Shown here piece by piece: positions 1 to 7,626 of a stretch of 14,657 nucleotides of DNA. The notes beneath the pieces are model-generated. The model worked only from the letters and a program-made list of their open reading frames with translations, was not told where the DNA came from and ran no database searches. The position numbers and the translations under genes were made by a program. Location: assembly GCA_965371325.1 (NCBI GenBank), contig CBDUXZ010000008.1, positions 1 through 14,657 of the forward strand, in the 5' to 3' direction. This stretch comes from CBDUXZ01 sp965371325 [NCBI: uncultured bacterium]. GTDB taxonomy: Bacteria > JAUYMQ01. Every line of letters begins with the position of its first letter. Position 1 is the stretch's first letter.

Positions 1-1
1 T

Positions 2-1117
2 CAGTTCCTGGCCCTCGAGGTGGCGCACCAAACGCTTCTGGACGCCGGCATCCCCGATCTACCCCTGAACAGGGAGCGGACCGAGGTGATTCTGGGTCGC
101 GGCACATTTGTCAACCGCGGAACGATCACGAACTTGCTGCACAACATATCGCTCCACCAGTTCATTCGCGTTCTGGCGCAGCTGCACCCCGAGCATACCG
201 ACGAGGAACTGGAGGCCGTTCGTGAAATGCTCAAGTCGAACCTGCCTCCCATCAACGCCGAGACCGCCGGAGGTTCGGCGCCAAGCCTGGTCTCCGGACG
301 CGTGGCGAATCGCTTCGATCTCAAAGGACTGAACTGCACCCTCGATGCGGCCTGCGCGTCTTCTCTCGTCGCCATCGAGCACGCCATGAACGATCTCCGG
401 GAGGGGCGCTGTGACGCGGCACTCGTGGGAGGCGTCCAGGTTTCCACAAGTGCGCCCATTCACAACATGTTCGCCAAGATGGGAGCCCTCTCGCGTCTTC
501 CCCACCTTCGCCCCTTCGACAAGGACGCGGACGGGACGATGCTGGGCGAGGGCGCGGGAATGATGCTTCTCAAACGACATGCCGACGCCGAGCGCGACGG
601 GCACCGGATCTATGCCCTCGTCCGTGCAGTCGGCATCTCCAGCGACGGTCGCGCCAAGGCTGTTCTCACGCCCCGGGTAGAGGGAGAGGAGCTGGCCGTC
701 AGGCGCGCATACGAGGCCGCGGGGATTGAACCGGCGACGGTGGGATTGATTGAGGCTCACGGCACGGCGATGCCGGTGGGGGACGAAACAGAGATCAAGG
801 CGCTCCACCGCGTCTTCGGCGACCGCCAGGGATCGGCGACCGTGGCCCTCGGCTCGGTGAAGTCGATGATCAGCCATCTGCTGCCGGCTTCGGGCATTGC
901 GGGCGCGATCAAGGCGGCCCTCGCGCTCTACCACAAGGTTCTTCCGCCGACGATCGCCTGTGAAAATCCGAATCCGAAGCTCGAGATCGAGAAGACCCCC
1001 TTCTATCTCAACACCGAAACGCGCCCCTGGATACACGCGGGCCCGAACCCGCGGCGCGCCGCCGTCAACGCCTTCGGCTTTGGCGGCATCAACGCCCACG
1101 CCGTGCTCGAGGAGCAC
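2..1117 (+). other. Ketosynthase (KS) domain, N-terminally truncated
   Basis: Condenses the growing acyl chain with the extender unit. The frame begins at the conserved segment before LEVAHQTLLDAG, so roughly the first 60-80 residues of a normal KS are off the window. The nucleophile is C118 in DAACASS. The first histidine is H253 in EAHGT. The second lies in KSMISH (K287, H292), where most KS domains have KSNIGH. The glycine-rich end is NAFGFGGINAH (356-366). All catalytic residues are present, so the domain should be active. The extra segment at about residues 38-90, before the active site, is longer than in modular PKS domains and resembles the iterative synthase class. That resemblance is from memory of the family, not computed. 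Confidence 0.93.
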
Positions 1118-4100
1118 CCCGTACCCAACGAGGACCTGACGGCGAGCCTCCACCGGCGCTGGGACACCGAGCTGGTGGTCATACGGGGTGAACAGAGGAA
1201 CGAGATCCACGCGAGGGGACGGCGGCTTCTCGGGTTTCTGGAACGGTTCCCCGACGTGACCCTGAAGGACGTCGCCTACACGATGAATCAGGAGCTTTCG
1301 AACCCGGGCTTGCGGCTTGCGATCGTGGCCTCCGACACCGGTGATCTGACACGCAAGCTCGGCCATGCGCTCGATAGGCTCGCGGACCCCGGCTGCAAAC
1401 GCATCAAGGAGCGGAGCGGCATCTTCTTCTTCGAGGAGCCTCTGCACCCCGGGGGGCGGATAGCACTCCTCTTTCCGGGAGAGGGATCCCAGTATCCGGG
1501 CATGCTGGGTGATCTGTGCTTCCACTTTCCGTTGGTCCGCTCCCGGTTTGATCTCATGGAGCGAGCGTTCCGGAACCATCCCCGAGGTTACACGCCCGCC
1601 CAGTTCATCTTCCCGCCCCCAGCGGTCGGGCAAACCGTCGATTCCGAACAGCAGGAACGGCTGCTCTGGCAGATGGACGGCGCCGTCGAGTCGGTCTTCG
1701 TGGCGGATCTCGCGCTCGCGGCCCTCCTCAGGAGCCTTGGCCTCAAGGCGGACATCGCGGCCGGGCACAGCGCCGGTGAATACAGCGCGCTCGTTCTCAC
1801 GGGTGCCACCCGCGTGGACAGCGACGCGTCGCTTGTTCGCATGATCCTGGACGTGAACAGCGTCTACCAGCGCCTCCAGGAGACGCAGAGCATTCCCGCC
1901 GTGGTGCTCATCGCGGTCGGTGGCGCCGATGCCGGGCTTCTGGAAGAGCTTACCCGCCTCCACGCGGGGAAACTCTTCGTCGCCATGGACAATTGCCACT
2001 ACCAGGTGGTACTCAGCGCCGCACCCGAGATCGCCGAGGGTGTCGTGGCCCGGCTCAAGGCCGACGGTGCACTCTGCAACACGCTTCCCTTCGACCGTCC
2101 CTATCACACGCCGCTCTTCGAGCCAGCCTACCGCTTCCTGGTCGAATCCTTCCCGCCGATCAGCCAGCCCAGGCCGGAGATCCAACTCTGGTCCTGTGCA
2201 ACAGCGGCCCCCTACCCCGAAGGTCTCGAGGAGGCAAGACGGATAGCGCTCGAGCAGTGGATCAGGCCGGTGCGATTCCGCGACACGGTGGAAGCGATGT
2301 ACGACGCCGGCGTGCGCATCTTCGTCGAGGCGGGGCCCCGGGGGAACCTCACCTCCTTCGTGAACAACGTGCTCCGAAAGCGCCCCTACCTGGCGACGGC
2401 GACCAACCTCCCCGGCCGATCGGGGATCAACCAGCTCCACCAGGCGCTGGCGCTTCTGGTGGCCCAGGGCGTTCCGCTCACCCTCGACCCCCTCTACGCG
2501 CGCCGCGCCCCCGAGCGTCTTGACCTCGAACGGCGGGAAAAGCCTGGCCCCACGCGAAGGGGGGCCATGAAGATCTCCCTCGCCCTCCCCTCCCTGCAAC
2601 TGCCGGCGGACGCGCGCCCCTTCACAAGCCCGACCGCCGCCCCGCCGTCGATCGCGCCGGCGACGCCCGGCCCCGTCGCCCCGCAAGCGGCAGGAAACGG
2701 GAGGGATGCTTCACGGGATGCGACTTCACCCGCACCCGAGGGTGCAGCGGTTCGAGAGCCGGCGGTTTTCGGAGCGGAGATCGAGACCTACTTTGACACC
2801 ATGGAACAGTTCCTCGGGGTCCAAAGCGATCTCATGCAGGCTTTTCTCGCCGAGCCCGCCCTGTCGGATCACGCGACTCCCGTTCACGCCATGGATGAAG
2901 CCCTGGACCCCGGCGGCGTGCAAGGGCCCGCCGAGGCGCGCGCGCCGGCCCCACATCTCTCTCATGCCGCGAAGTCCCCCCCGACGGTCACGGCGGAAAC
3001 GATCCCGACCGATGCGACAGATGAAACCGCCGCTCCTGGAACGCTTCCGGAGGCAAGCGGAGCGCGCGCGGGCAAGCCGGGGCCGCTGGTCGGCGACATC
3101 ATCTCCCTGACGCCCGGTGTGAATCTGACGGCCCGCCGGAGGCTCGCTCCGGAAACCGATCTCTTCCTGCAGCACCACACGCTCGGGGGACGCGCCTCTC
3201 GCCGCGACCCCGCTCTGACCGCACTCCCCATCATGCCACTCACCATGACCCTCGAGATGGCGGCCGAGGCGGCCCTCGCCCTCGCGGCCGGGATGAAGGT
3301 TGTCGAGCTGCGCGACATCCGGGCGAACCAATGGATCGACTTCGACGAGGGCAGCAGAACGCTCCTCATCACCGCGCAGCGGGAAGCCGGAGACCTGGTA
3401 TGCGTAACCATCGCGCAGGCGGGAGAAGCGGCGGGTGGGACCTCGGACGCCCTGCCGCCCCTGTTCGAGGCGACCGCGCGCCTGGCCCCGGAACTCCCCG
3501 CGGCGCCGGCGGCGAGCCCCTTCAAACCCACCGACGCGGGCCCGTCCCGCTGGAATGCAGACACCCTCTACAAGACTGGTATGTCCCACGGCCCGAGCTT
3601 CCAGGGGGTCGAGAAGGTGGAACTCTGGGGAAAGGACGGGGTCACCGCACGGCTGGCCACCCTCCCCGCCGACGGATTGTTCGCCGGGGAGAGCGCACCC
3701 CGCTTCATCTTTGACCCCGCGCTCCTGGACGCGGCCGGGCAGCTGGTCGCCTTCTGGAACGGGGAGAAGGATCTCCGCGGCGTCATCTCGACGCCCTTCC
3801 GCATCGATTCGATCGCGCTCTACGGCCCGCCGCCTCCCCCCCATGCCCATCTCGCCGCGCGGGCGCGGGTCCAGCGGCTGGCCCCGGCTCATCTGCGGGC
3901 GGACTTCGAGGTCGATGCTCCGGAAGGGGGGCTCCTCCTCCGCGTTCGGGGCTGGGAGGACCGCTGCATCGATCTGCCGGAGCCGATGGTCGGGCTCACA
4001 TCGAAATCGGAAGGCCTGACCCTGAGCGAGCGTTGGAAGGCGCCCGAGGCGCCCCTGGGCAACCCCATCGGTTTCCGCTGCCGCCGAGTTCACGCCTGGC

Positions 4101-4810
4101 CCCCGGGAACCTTCGAGGGTTCCGGCATGATCTGGCAGAAGCAGGTTGTTCACCTGATCCTGTCGCGCACGGAGCGTGAGGCATGGCGCGCACTCCGCCT
4201 ACCGCCCCGCGCCCGGACCGAATGGCTCTTCGCCCGCGCGGCGGCCAAGGACGCCGTGTGCGAGCTGGCGCGGGAAAATCACCGAATCGATCTTTTGCCG
4301 GCCGACGTCGAGATCACGGCCACCGAACTCGGCCGGCCGCGCGTCGCGGGCGTGCTCGCAGAAATGCTCGAGCGTCCGCCAACCGTCTCCATTGCCCACG
4401 GCCGCGGCATCGCCGTGGGCATCGCGGCCGAGGGGGAAATGGATCTCGAACTGGGGATCGACGTCGAGCGCATGCGCCCCCTCAAGGAAGGCTTCGAGCG
4501 CATCGCCTTCTCGGAAGAAGATTTGGTGATTCTCGAGGGGGTCGGCGAGGACGCGCGCGCCGAGTGGTGGCTCCGCGCATGGTGCGCCAAGGAGGCGGCG
4601 GCCAAGGCCCTCGGAACCGGACTCGCGGGAAAGCCGCGCGATCTGGTCCTGCGCAAGCTCGATGAAAGCAACGGGATGATGGCGGTCGAAATCGGAGGAG
4701 AGCCGGCCCGCATGCGCCCTGCCTTCACCGGAGAGATCCTGGAAGTCTACACGCTACGCGAAAACGACCACATTGTCGCAGTCACAACGTGCAGAAGGAG
4801 TGAAACATGA
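2..4810 (+). CDS. Iterative type I polyketide/fatty-acid synthase, KS-AT-DH-PPTase, 5' partial
   Basis: The reading frame is open from base 2, so the N-terminus is missing; the first visible residues already lie inside the ketosynthase. About 1602 residues remain. Visible domains in order (numbered from base 2) are: KS with catalytic C118, H253 and H292; AT with GHSAGE at 588-593 and H702; a Pro/Ala-rich linker of about 200 residues; DH with HxxxG at H1059 and D1243/Q1247; and a C-terminal Sfp-type phosphopantetheinyl transferase with GIDVE around D1487 and WCAKE at 1527-1531. I find no carrier-protein motif, ketoreductase Rossmann motif or thioesterase serine motif in the visible part. PPTase-fused synthases are known for enediyne and PUFA-like systems, but those carry internal ACPs. 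The stop codon overlaps the start of the ACP gene (ATGA), which supports a matched pair. Product and starter unit are unknown; domains upstream of the KS cannot be excluded. Confidence 0.95.
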   Translation, partial: QFLALEVAHQTLLDAGIPDLPLNRERTEVILGRGTFVNRGTITNLLHNISLHQFIRVLAQLHPEHTDEELEAVREMLKSNLPPINAETAGGSAPSLVSGRVANRFDLKGLNCTLDAACASSLVAIEHAMNDLREGRCDAALVGGVQVSTSAPIHNMFAKMGALSRLPHLRPFDKDADGTMLGEGAGMMLLKRHADAERDGHRIYALVRAVGISSDGRAKAVLTPRVEGEELAVRRAYEAAGIEPATVGLIEAHGTAMPVGDETEIKALHRVFGDRQGSATVALGSVKSMISHLLPASGIAGAIKAALALYHKVLPPTIACENPNPKLEIEKTPFYLNTETRPWIHAGPNPRRAAVNAFGFGGINAHAVLEEHPVPNEDLTASLHRRWDTELVVIRGEQRNEIHARGRRLLGFLERFPDVTLKDVAYTMNQELSNPGLRLAIVASDTGDLTRKLGHALDRLADPGCKRIKERSGIFFFEEPLHPGGRIALLFPGEGSQYPGMLGDLCFHFPLVRSRFDLMERAFRNHPRGYTPAQFIFPPPAVGQTVDSEQQERLLWQMDGAVESVFVADLALAALLRSLGLKADIAAGHSAGEYSALVLTGATRVDSDASLVRMILDVNSVYQRLQETQSIPAVVLIAVGGADAGLLEELTRLHAGKLFVAMDNCHYQVVLSAAPEIAEGVVARLKADGALCNTLPFDRPYHTPLFEPAYRFLVESFPPISQPRPEIQLWSCATAAPYPEGLEEARRIALEQWIRPVRFRDTVEAMYDAGVRIFVEAGPRGNLTSFVNNVLRKRPYLATATNLPGRSGINQLHQALALLVAQGVPLTLDPLYARRAPERLDLERREKPGPTRRGAMKISLALPSLQLPADARPFTSPTAAPPSIAPATPGPVAPQAAGNGRDASRDATSPAPEGAAVREPAVFGAEIETYFDTMEQFLGVQSDLMQAFLAEPALSDHATPVHAMDEALDPGGVQGPAEARAPAPHLSHAAKSPPTVTAETIPTDATDETAAPGTLPEASGARAGKPGPLVGDIISLTPGVNLTARRRLAPETDLFLQHHTLGGRASRRDPALTALPIMPLTMTLEMAAEAALALAAGMKVVELRDIRANQWIDFDEGSRTLLITAQREAGDLVCVTIAQAGEAAGGTSDALPPLFEATARLAPELPAAPAASPFKPTDAGPSRWNADTLYKTGMSHGPSFQGVEKVELWGKDGVTARLATLPADGLFAGESAPRFIFDPALLDAAGQLVAFWNGEKDLRGVISTPFRIDSIALYGPPPPPHAHLAARARVQRLAPAHLRADFEVDAPEGGLLLRVRGWEDRCIDLPEPMVGLTSKSEGLTLSERWKAPEAPLGNPIGFRCRRVHAWPPGTFEGSGMIWQKQVVHLILSRTEREAWRALRLPPRARTEWLFARAAAKDAVCELARENHRIDLLPADVEITATELGRPRVAGVLAEMLERPPTVSIAHGRGIAVGIAAEGEMDLELGIDVERMRPLKEGFERIAFSEEDLVILEGVGEDARAEWWLRAWCAKEAAAKALGTGLAGKPRDLVLRKLDESNGMMAVEIGGEPARMRPAFTGEILEVYTLRENDHIVAVTTCRRSET
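1460..2490 (+). other. Acyltransferase (AT) domain
   Basis: Loads the extender acyl group onto the carrier protein. The entry motif is GEGSQYPGM at residues 493-501, in place of the more common GQGSQ. The nucleophile S590 sits in GHSAGE (588-593), and the catalytic histidine is probably H702 in PYHTPLF. The domain ends near the segment containing GINQLHQALALL. I do not assign malonyl versus methylmalonyl specificity, because the usual specificity motifs are not clear enough by eye. Residues of about 370-485, between KS and AT, form the usual KS-AT linker region. Confidence 0.9.
2491..3085 (+). other. AT-DH linker with a conserved-looking helical segment and no carrier domain
   Basis: This stretch of about 200 residues is rich in Pro, Ala, Thr and Glu and looks disordered. 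In its middle, residues of about 926-955, sits an amphipathic segment (EIETYFDTMEQFLGVQSDLM and following) with a Phe/Leu/Met heptad-like pattern. It is the only part that looks structured. No DSL-type phosphopantetheine attachment motif is visible where an enediyne or PUFA synthase would carry its ACP. The helix could be a docking or dimerisation element for the discrete ACP; that is inference. Confidence 0.6.
3086..3985 (+). other. Dehydratase (DH) domain, double-hotdog type
   Basis: Removes water from beta-hydroxyacyl-ACP to give an enoyl chain. The catalytic histidine of the N-terminal hotdog is H1059, followed by TLGG, giving the HxxxG pattern; H1058 directly precedes it. The C-terminal hotdog carries D1243 in DPALLDAAGQL, with Q1247 four residues on, matching the DxxxQ pattern of PKS DH domains. 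At about 300 residues it fits a PKS-type double hotdog. The domain ends with the family's RVRGWEDR strand. The presence of a DH implies that a ketoreductase acts somewhere, but none is visible in this polypeptide. Confidence 0.88.
4100..4807 (+). other. Fused 4'-phosphopantetheinyl transferase (PPTase) domain, Sfp-type
   Basis: Transfers phosphopantetheine from CoA to the serine of a carrier protein, converting apo-ACP to holo-ACP. Magnesium-binding residues appear in LGIDVERM (D1487, E1489) and in WCAKEAAAKALG (W1527, K1530, E1531), the two hallmark motifs of the Sfp family. The upstream ERxxW and GRAAAKDAV-like helix and the PADVEI strand are also typical. The domain runs to the protein's end, where the stop codon overlaps the ACP start codon. 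The likely substrate is therefore the neighbouring discrete ACP. Confidence 0.92.
4793..4800 (+). promoter_or_regulatory. Shine-Dalgarno site for the ACP gene
   Basis: AGAAGGAG lies six bases before the ATG at 4807. It is the strongest ribosome-binding site in the window. It sits inside the end of the synthase gene, so the ACP can be translated efficiently and in excess of the megasynthase despite the ATGA overlap. Confidence 0.75.
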
Positions 4811-5127
4811 GCACCGAAATGCAGGCCTCAACCGGATCCCGGGAAACGGTTATCAAGCAGGTGATCAACGTGCTGGAGGACATGACCAGCGACTGGGACA
4901 TCGACTTCTCGGGAGACATCGGTGAATCGACGCAGCTCGTCAGCGATCTCGCCTTTGAATCAATCGACGTGGTGCACCTTATCGTTACCCTCGGTGAGAT
5001 TTACCAGGAGAAGGACCTTGGCTTCGAGGAACTGCTGATCGAGGACGGGCGTTACGTCACGGACCTCAGCATCGCGCAGCTCGCCGACTTTCTGAACAGG
5101 AAGCTCATTGAGAGAGGAAACGTCTAG
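4807..5127 (+). CDS. Discrete acyl carrier protein
   Basis: A 106-residue acidic protein with the helix pattern of an acyl carrier protein. The phosphopantetheine attachment residue is probably S52 in LAFESIDVVHL, where typical ACPs read LGxDSL; the Asp before Ser is replaced by Glu and the following Leu by Ile. The rest fits the fold, with an N-terminal amphipathic helix, a long loop and a closing helix containing DLSIAQLADFL. The loop between helices II and III (residues of about 68-86, with GRYVTDL) is longer than in fatty-acid ACPs. The gene overlaps the synthase by four bases and directly abuts the phosphohydrolase. I infer that it is the carrier for the upstream synthase, which lacks an internal one, and a substrate of the fused PPTase. 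A housekeeping fatty-acid role is less likely given the operon. Confidence 0.9.
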   Translation: MSTEMQASTGSRETVIKQVINVLEDMTSDWDIDFSGDIGESTQLVSDLAFESIDVVHLIVTLGEIYQEKDLGFEELLIEDGRYVTDLSIAQLADFLNRKLIERGNV

Positions 5128-6723
5128 ATGGCAAAGACGCTCCTACTCGGCCTCGACAGCATGACGTTCAGGGTTCTCGACGACCTCGTCGGCGAAGGGC
5201 GGCTGCCCTTCTTCGAGCGATGCCTGTCGGAGGGGGTCCGCGCGGATCTCATCTCCACACCGAACCCGCTGACCCCGCCGGGTTGGACCAGCATGATCAC
5301 GGGCCAGGGACCGGGCGTGCACGGTGTGTACGACTTCATGCACTGGAGCGAGCACGAGCACGGCCCCTGGGGAAGACTCGTCACGTCGAACGAGGTGCGC
5401 TGCGAGACCATCGCGTCGATGGCGGACAGGCACGGCATGCGGGGGATCTGGCTCAATTTCCCGCTGATGTTTCCGGCGCCGCGCATCAAGGGGTTCGTGG
5501 TGCCCGGCTACATCACGGCCAGGCAGTTGCGCACAAGCATCTACCCCCGGTCGCTCTACGACCGCATCCGCGCACTCCCCGACTTCGATCCGAAGGAGTT
5601 CAGCTGGAACATGGAGGAGAACCGTCGGGCTGTGGACGGCCTTCCGGCGGAAGAATACGAGCGCTGGATAGGCTACTACATCACCAAGGATCGCCACTGG
5701 TTTCACGTGGCCCGCATGCTGATCACGGAAGAAGCGTGGGATCTGGCGGCGATAGTCTTCGAGGGCGTCGACCGGCTCCAACACCTCGTCTGGCGCTTCC
5801 TCGATCCCGCCCTGAAGGACACGCTTTCCAGCGACTGGGAACGCCGGATCCGGGACCTCGCCTTGGATTACTTCGTCCAGATCGACGCGCAGCTGGCCGA
5901 GCTGATGGCCATCGCCGGCCCTGAAACCCGGGTCATCATCGCCTCCGACCACGGTGCCGGCCCCAGCACGGAGATCTTCTTTCCGAACGTCCTGCTCTCG
6001 AAGCTCGGCTATCTGAAGTGGAAGAACCAGGGCCCCACGGTGCCGGACGATCAGCTCACGGCGCCTTACATCTTTGACTTCTACAAGTCGATCGACTGGC
6101 CCGCAACGACCGCCTACCTGCGATCGTCCAGCGCCAACGGCATCTACATACGACGGGCCGAGCGCGGATGGGGCGGCGTCACAGAGGCGGACTACGCCGC
6201 CTTCCGGGAAAAGCTGATCGGCGATCTTCTGGGCTACATCGACCCGCGCGACGGCAAGCCCATCATCACCCGGGTCATGACCCGTGAGGAGGCCTACCCG
6301 GGACCGGCTATGGAGGACGCGCCTGATATCACGCTCTTCCTGCGCGACGGCGGGCACCCCGCGGTGCTCAACTCGAATGAGATCGTGAGGTCCCGCCACG
6401 AGGTGAGCGGGATGCACCGGCACGAAGGGGTTTTCATCGCCCTCGGGCCCGGCCTGCGGCACGGCCTGTCGCTACCGCCCCGCGGGATCGCCGACGTGAC
6501 CCCCACGATGCTCTACTGCCTGGGGCTCCCGATCCCCGAGGGGCTCGATGGAAATTTCGTGCGAGAGGCCTTCGAGAAGGACCAGCTGGCCGCCGAGCCT
6601 GTACGCTACGAACACGTGGATGCGCAGGCTGAGAAGCGATCCCAGAGCCCCGAGGAGAGCATGAACGCGGAGGACGAGGCGACTGTGCTCGAGCGACTCC
6701 GGCAACTCGGATACATGGACTGA
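5128..6723 (+). CDS. AlkP-superfamily phosphohydrolase/phosphodiesterase (COG3379-like)
   Basis: A 531-residue metal-dependent phosphohydrolase or phosphodiesterase without a signal peptide, so probably cytoplasmic. The superfamily residues can be placed: D10 in GLDSMT, nucleophile T54 in PPGWTSMITG, D215 and H219 in VDRLQH, D274 and H275 in SDHGAG, and H430 in GMHRHEG. Together they form a complete two-metal site. The C-terminal LERLRQLGYMD tail is characteristic of the uncharacterised COG3379 group of predicted phosphohydrolases or phosphomutases. The start codon directly follows the ACP stop (TAGATG), with GAGAGGAA as ribosome-binding site. Substrate is unknown. Its place straight after the ACP suggests action on a phosphorylated intermediate, a lipid head group or the carrier's phosphopantetheine arm; all three are inference. 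Confidence 0.88.
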   Translation: MAKTLLLGLDSMTFRVLDDLVGEGRLPFFERCLSEGVRADLISTPNPLTPPGWTSMITGQGPGVHGVYDFMHWSEHEHGPWGRLVTSNEVRCETIASMADRHGMRGIWLNFPLMFPAPRIKGFVVPGYITARQLRTSIYPRSLYDRIRALPDFDPKEFSWNMEENRRAVDGLPAEEYERWIGYYITKDRHWFHVARMLITEEAWDLAAIVFEGVDRLQHLVWRFLDPALKDTLSSDWERRIRDLALDYFVQIDAQLAELMAIAGPETRVIIASDHGAGPSTEIFFPNVLLSKLGYLKWKNQGPTVPDDQLTAPYIFDFYKSIDWPATTAYLRSSSANGIYIRRAERGWGGVTEADYAAFREKLIGDLLGYIDPRDGKPIITRVMTREEAYPGPAMEDAPDITLFLRDGGHPAVLNSNEIVRSRHEVSGMHRHEGVFIALGPGLRHGLSLPPRGIADVTPTMLYCLGLPIPEGLDGNFVREAFEKDQLAAEPVRYEHVDAQAEKRSQSPEESMNAEDEATVLERLRQLGYMD

Positions 6724-6732
6724 CAGGCGGAG

Positions 6733-7626
6733 ATGATGGCGAAAGCCAACCTTAAAGGGATTCCAGTGCACTACACCCAGTCGGGCGAGGGCCCCGATCT
6801 GATCCTCGTACATGGCCTCGCCGCCGATCTCTCCTTCTGGTACTTGCGGGTGGTCCCCCGGCTGGCGGTCGGGCGACGCGTCACGGTCTACGACCTGCGC
6901 GGGCACGGCCTCAGCGGAATGCCCCAGGCGGGCTATGCCCCGGCGGATCTGGCGGAAGAGCTCGAGGCTCTGATGGATCACCTCGGCATCGAACAGGCGC
7001 ATCTGGGCGGCCACAGCTTCGGCGGCGCCGTGGCGCTCCAGCTCGCGCTCCAGGCGCCGCGCCGCGTCCGCAGTCTGCTGCTCTTCGACGTGAGGCTCCC
7101 CCAGCTTCAGCCCCTTCCCGCCACAGGGGATAGCGACTTCTGGCGAGAGCGGCGCGACGCGCTTCGTGCGCTCGGCGTCGAGGTGAGCGAGCAGACGCCG
7201 AAGATTCTCTACTCGCTTCTCGAGGAGATCGCGGAGCGACCCGCCGGTGGAAACGGCGGTGTTTCTCCACGGCAGGGCTTCGGCGGCTGGAGGCCCGGCA
7301 GCCGGATGGCACGCCGGTGGGAACGGCTGCGGAACGAGACACGCATGGCCGAGGAAATCAGCGATTGCCGCACACTCAATGCCACCGAGCTTTCGCGCCT
7401 GGGGCATCCCGCACTTCTCTCCTTCGGGGAACGATCCCGCTCCCTCGACACCTGCAGGGCCCTCGAGAAGTGCCTGCCCAACCACCGCACGGTAATCCAT
7501 CCGGGCGTGGGCCACTTTTTCCCGACGGTCCGTCCGGACCTGGTCGTAGAGGACACCCACACCTTCCTCGATGAGGTGGAATCGACCGACTCCCATCGGA
7601 GCCCGGATGGAAGGGGGGGCGGATGA
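6733..7626 (+). CDS. Alpha/beta hydrolase, possible trans-acting thioesterase or esterase
   Basis: A 297-residue alpha/beta hydrolase. The oxyanion region is HG at 27-28, the nucleophile S95 is in GHSFGG, and H261 is in GVGHFFP. The acid residue is less clear: E233 in FGERS or D239 are candidates, and a GExS motif at this position is common in related hydrolases. The cap region (about residues 125-220) is fairly long and Arg-rich. No signal peptide is seen. The synthase shows no thioesterase domain, so a role in releasing the product from the ACP, or in proofreading, is plausible but unproven. Two ATG codons are adjacent (6733 and 6736). The GGCGGAG ribosome-binding site ends directly before the first, so 6736 may be the used start. 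The end overlaps the next gene (ATGA). Confidence 0.85.
   Translation: MMAKANLKGIPVHYTQSGEGPDLILVHGLAADLSFWYLRVVPRLAVGRRVTVYDLRGHGLSGMPQAGYAPADLAEELEALMDHLGIEQAHLGGHSFGGAVALQLALQAPRRVRSLLLFDVRLPQLQPLPATGDSDFWRERRDALRALGVEVSEQTPKILYSLLEEIAERPAGGNGGVSPRQGFGGWRPGSRMARRWERLRNETRMAEEISDCRTLNATELSRLGHPALLSFGERSRSLDTCRALEKCLPNHRTVIHPGVGHFFPTVRPDLVVEDTHTFLDEVESTDSHRSPDGRGGG

Noticed and set aside
59-2686. Very long antisense open frame (875 codons) opposite the synthase
   Set aside because: The opposite strand encodes clear KS and AT domains. The antisense translation has no recognisable domain and is the expected shadow of GC-biased codons. The same applies to the antisense frames at 2726-4153, 5143-6462, 6472-7596 and 7953-9155.
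2-4810. Assignment as an enediyne synthase
   Set aside because: The C-terminal PPTase is shared, but the internal ACP and KR of enediyne synthases are absent and no accessory enediyne genes are recognised in the window.
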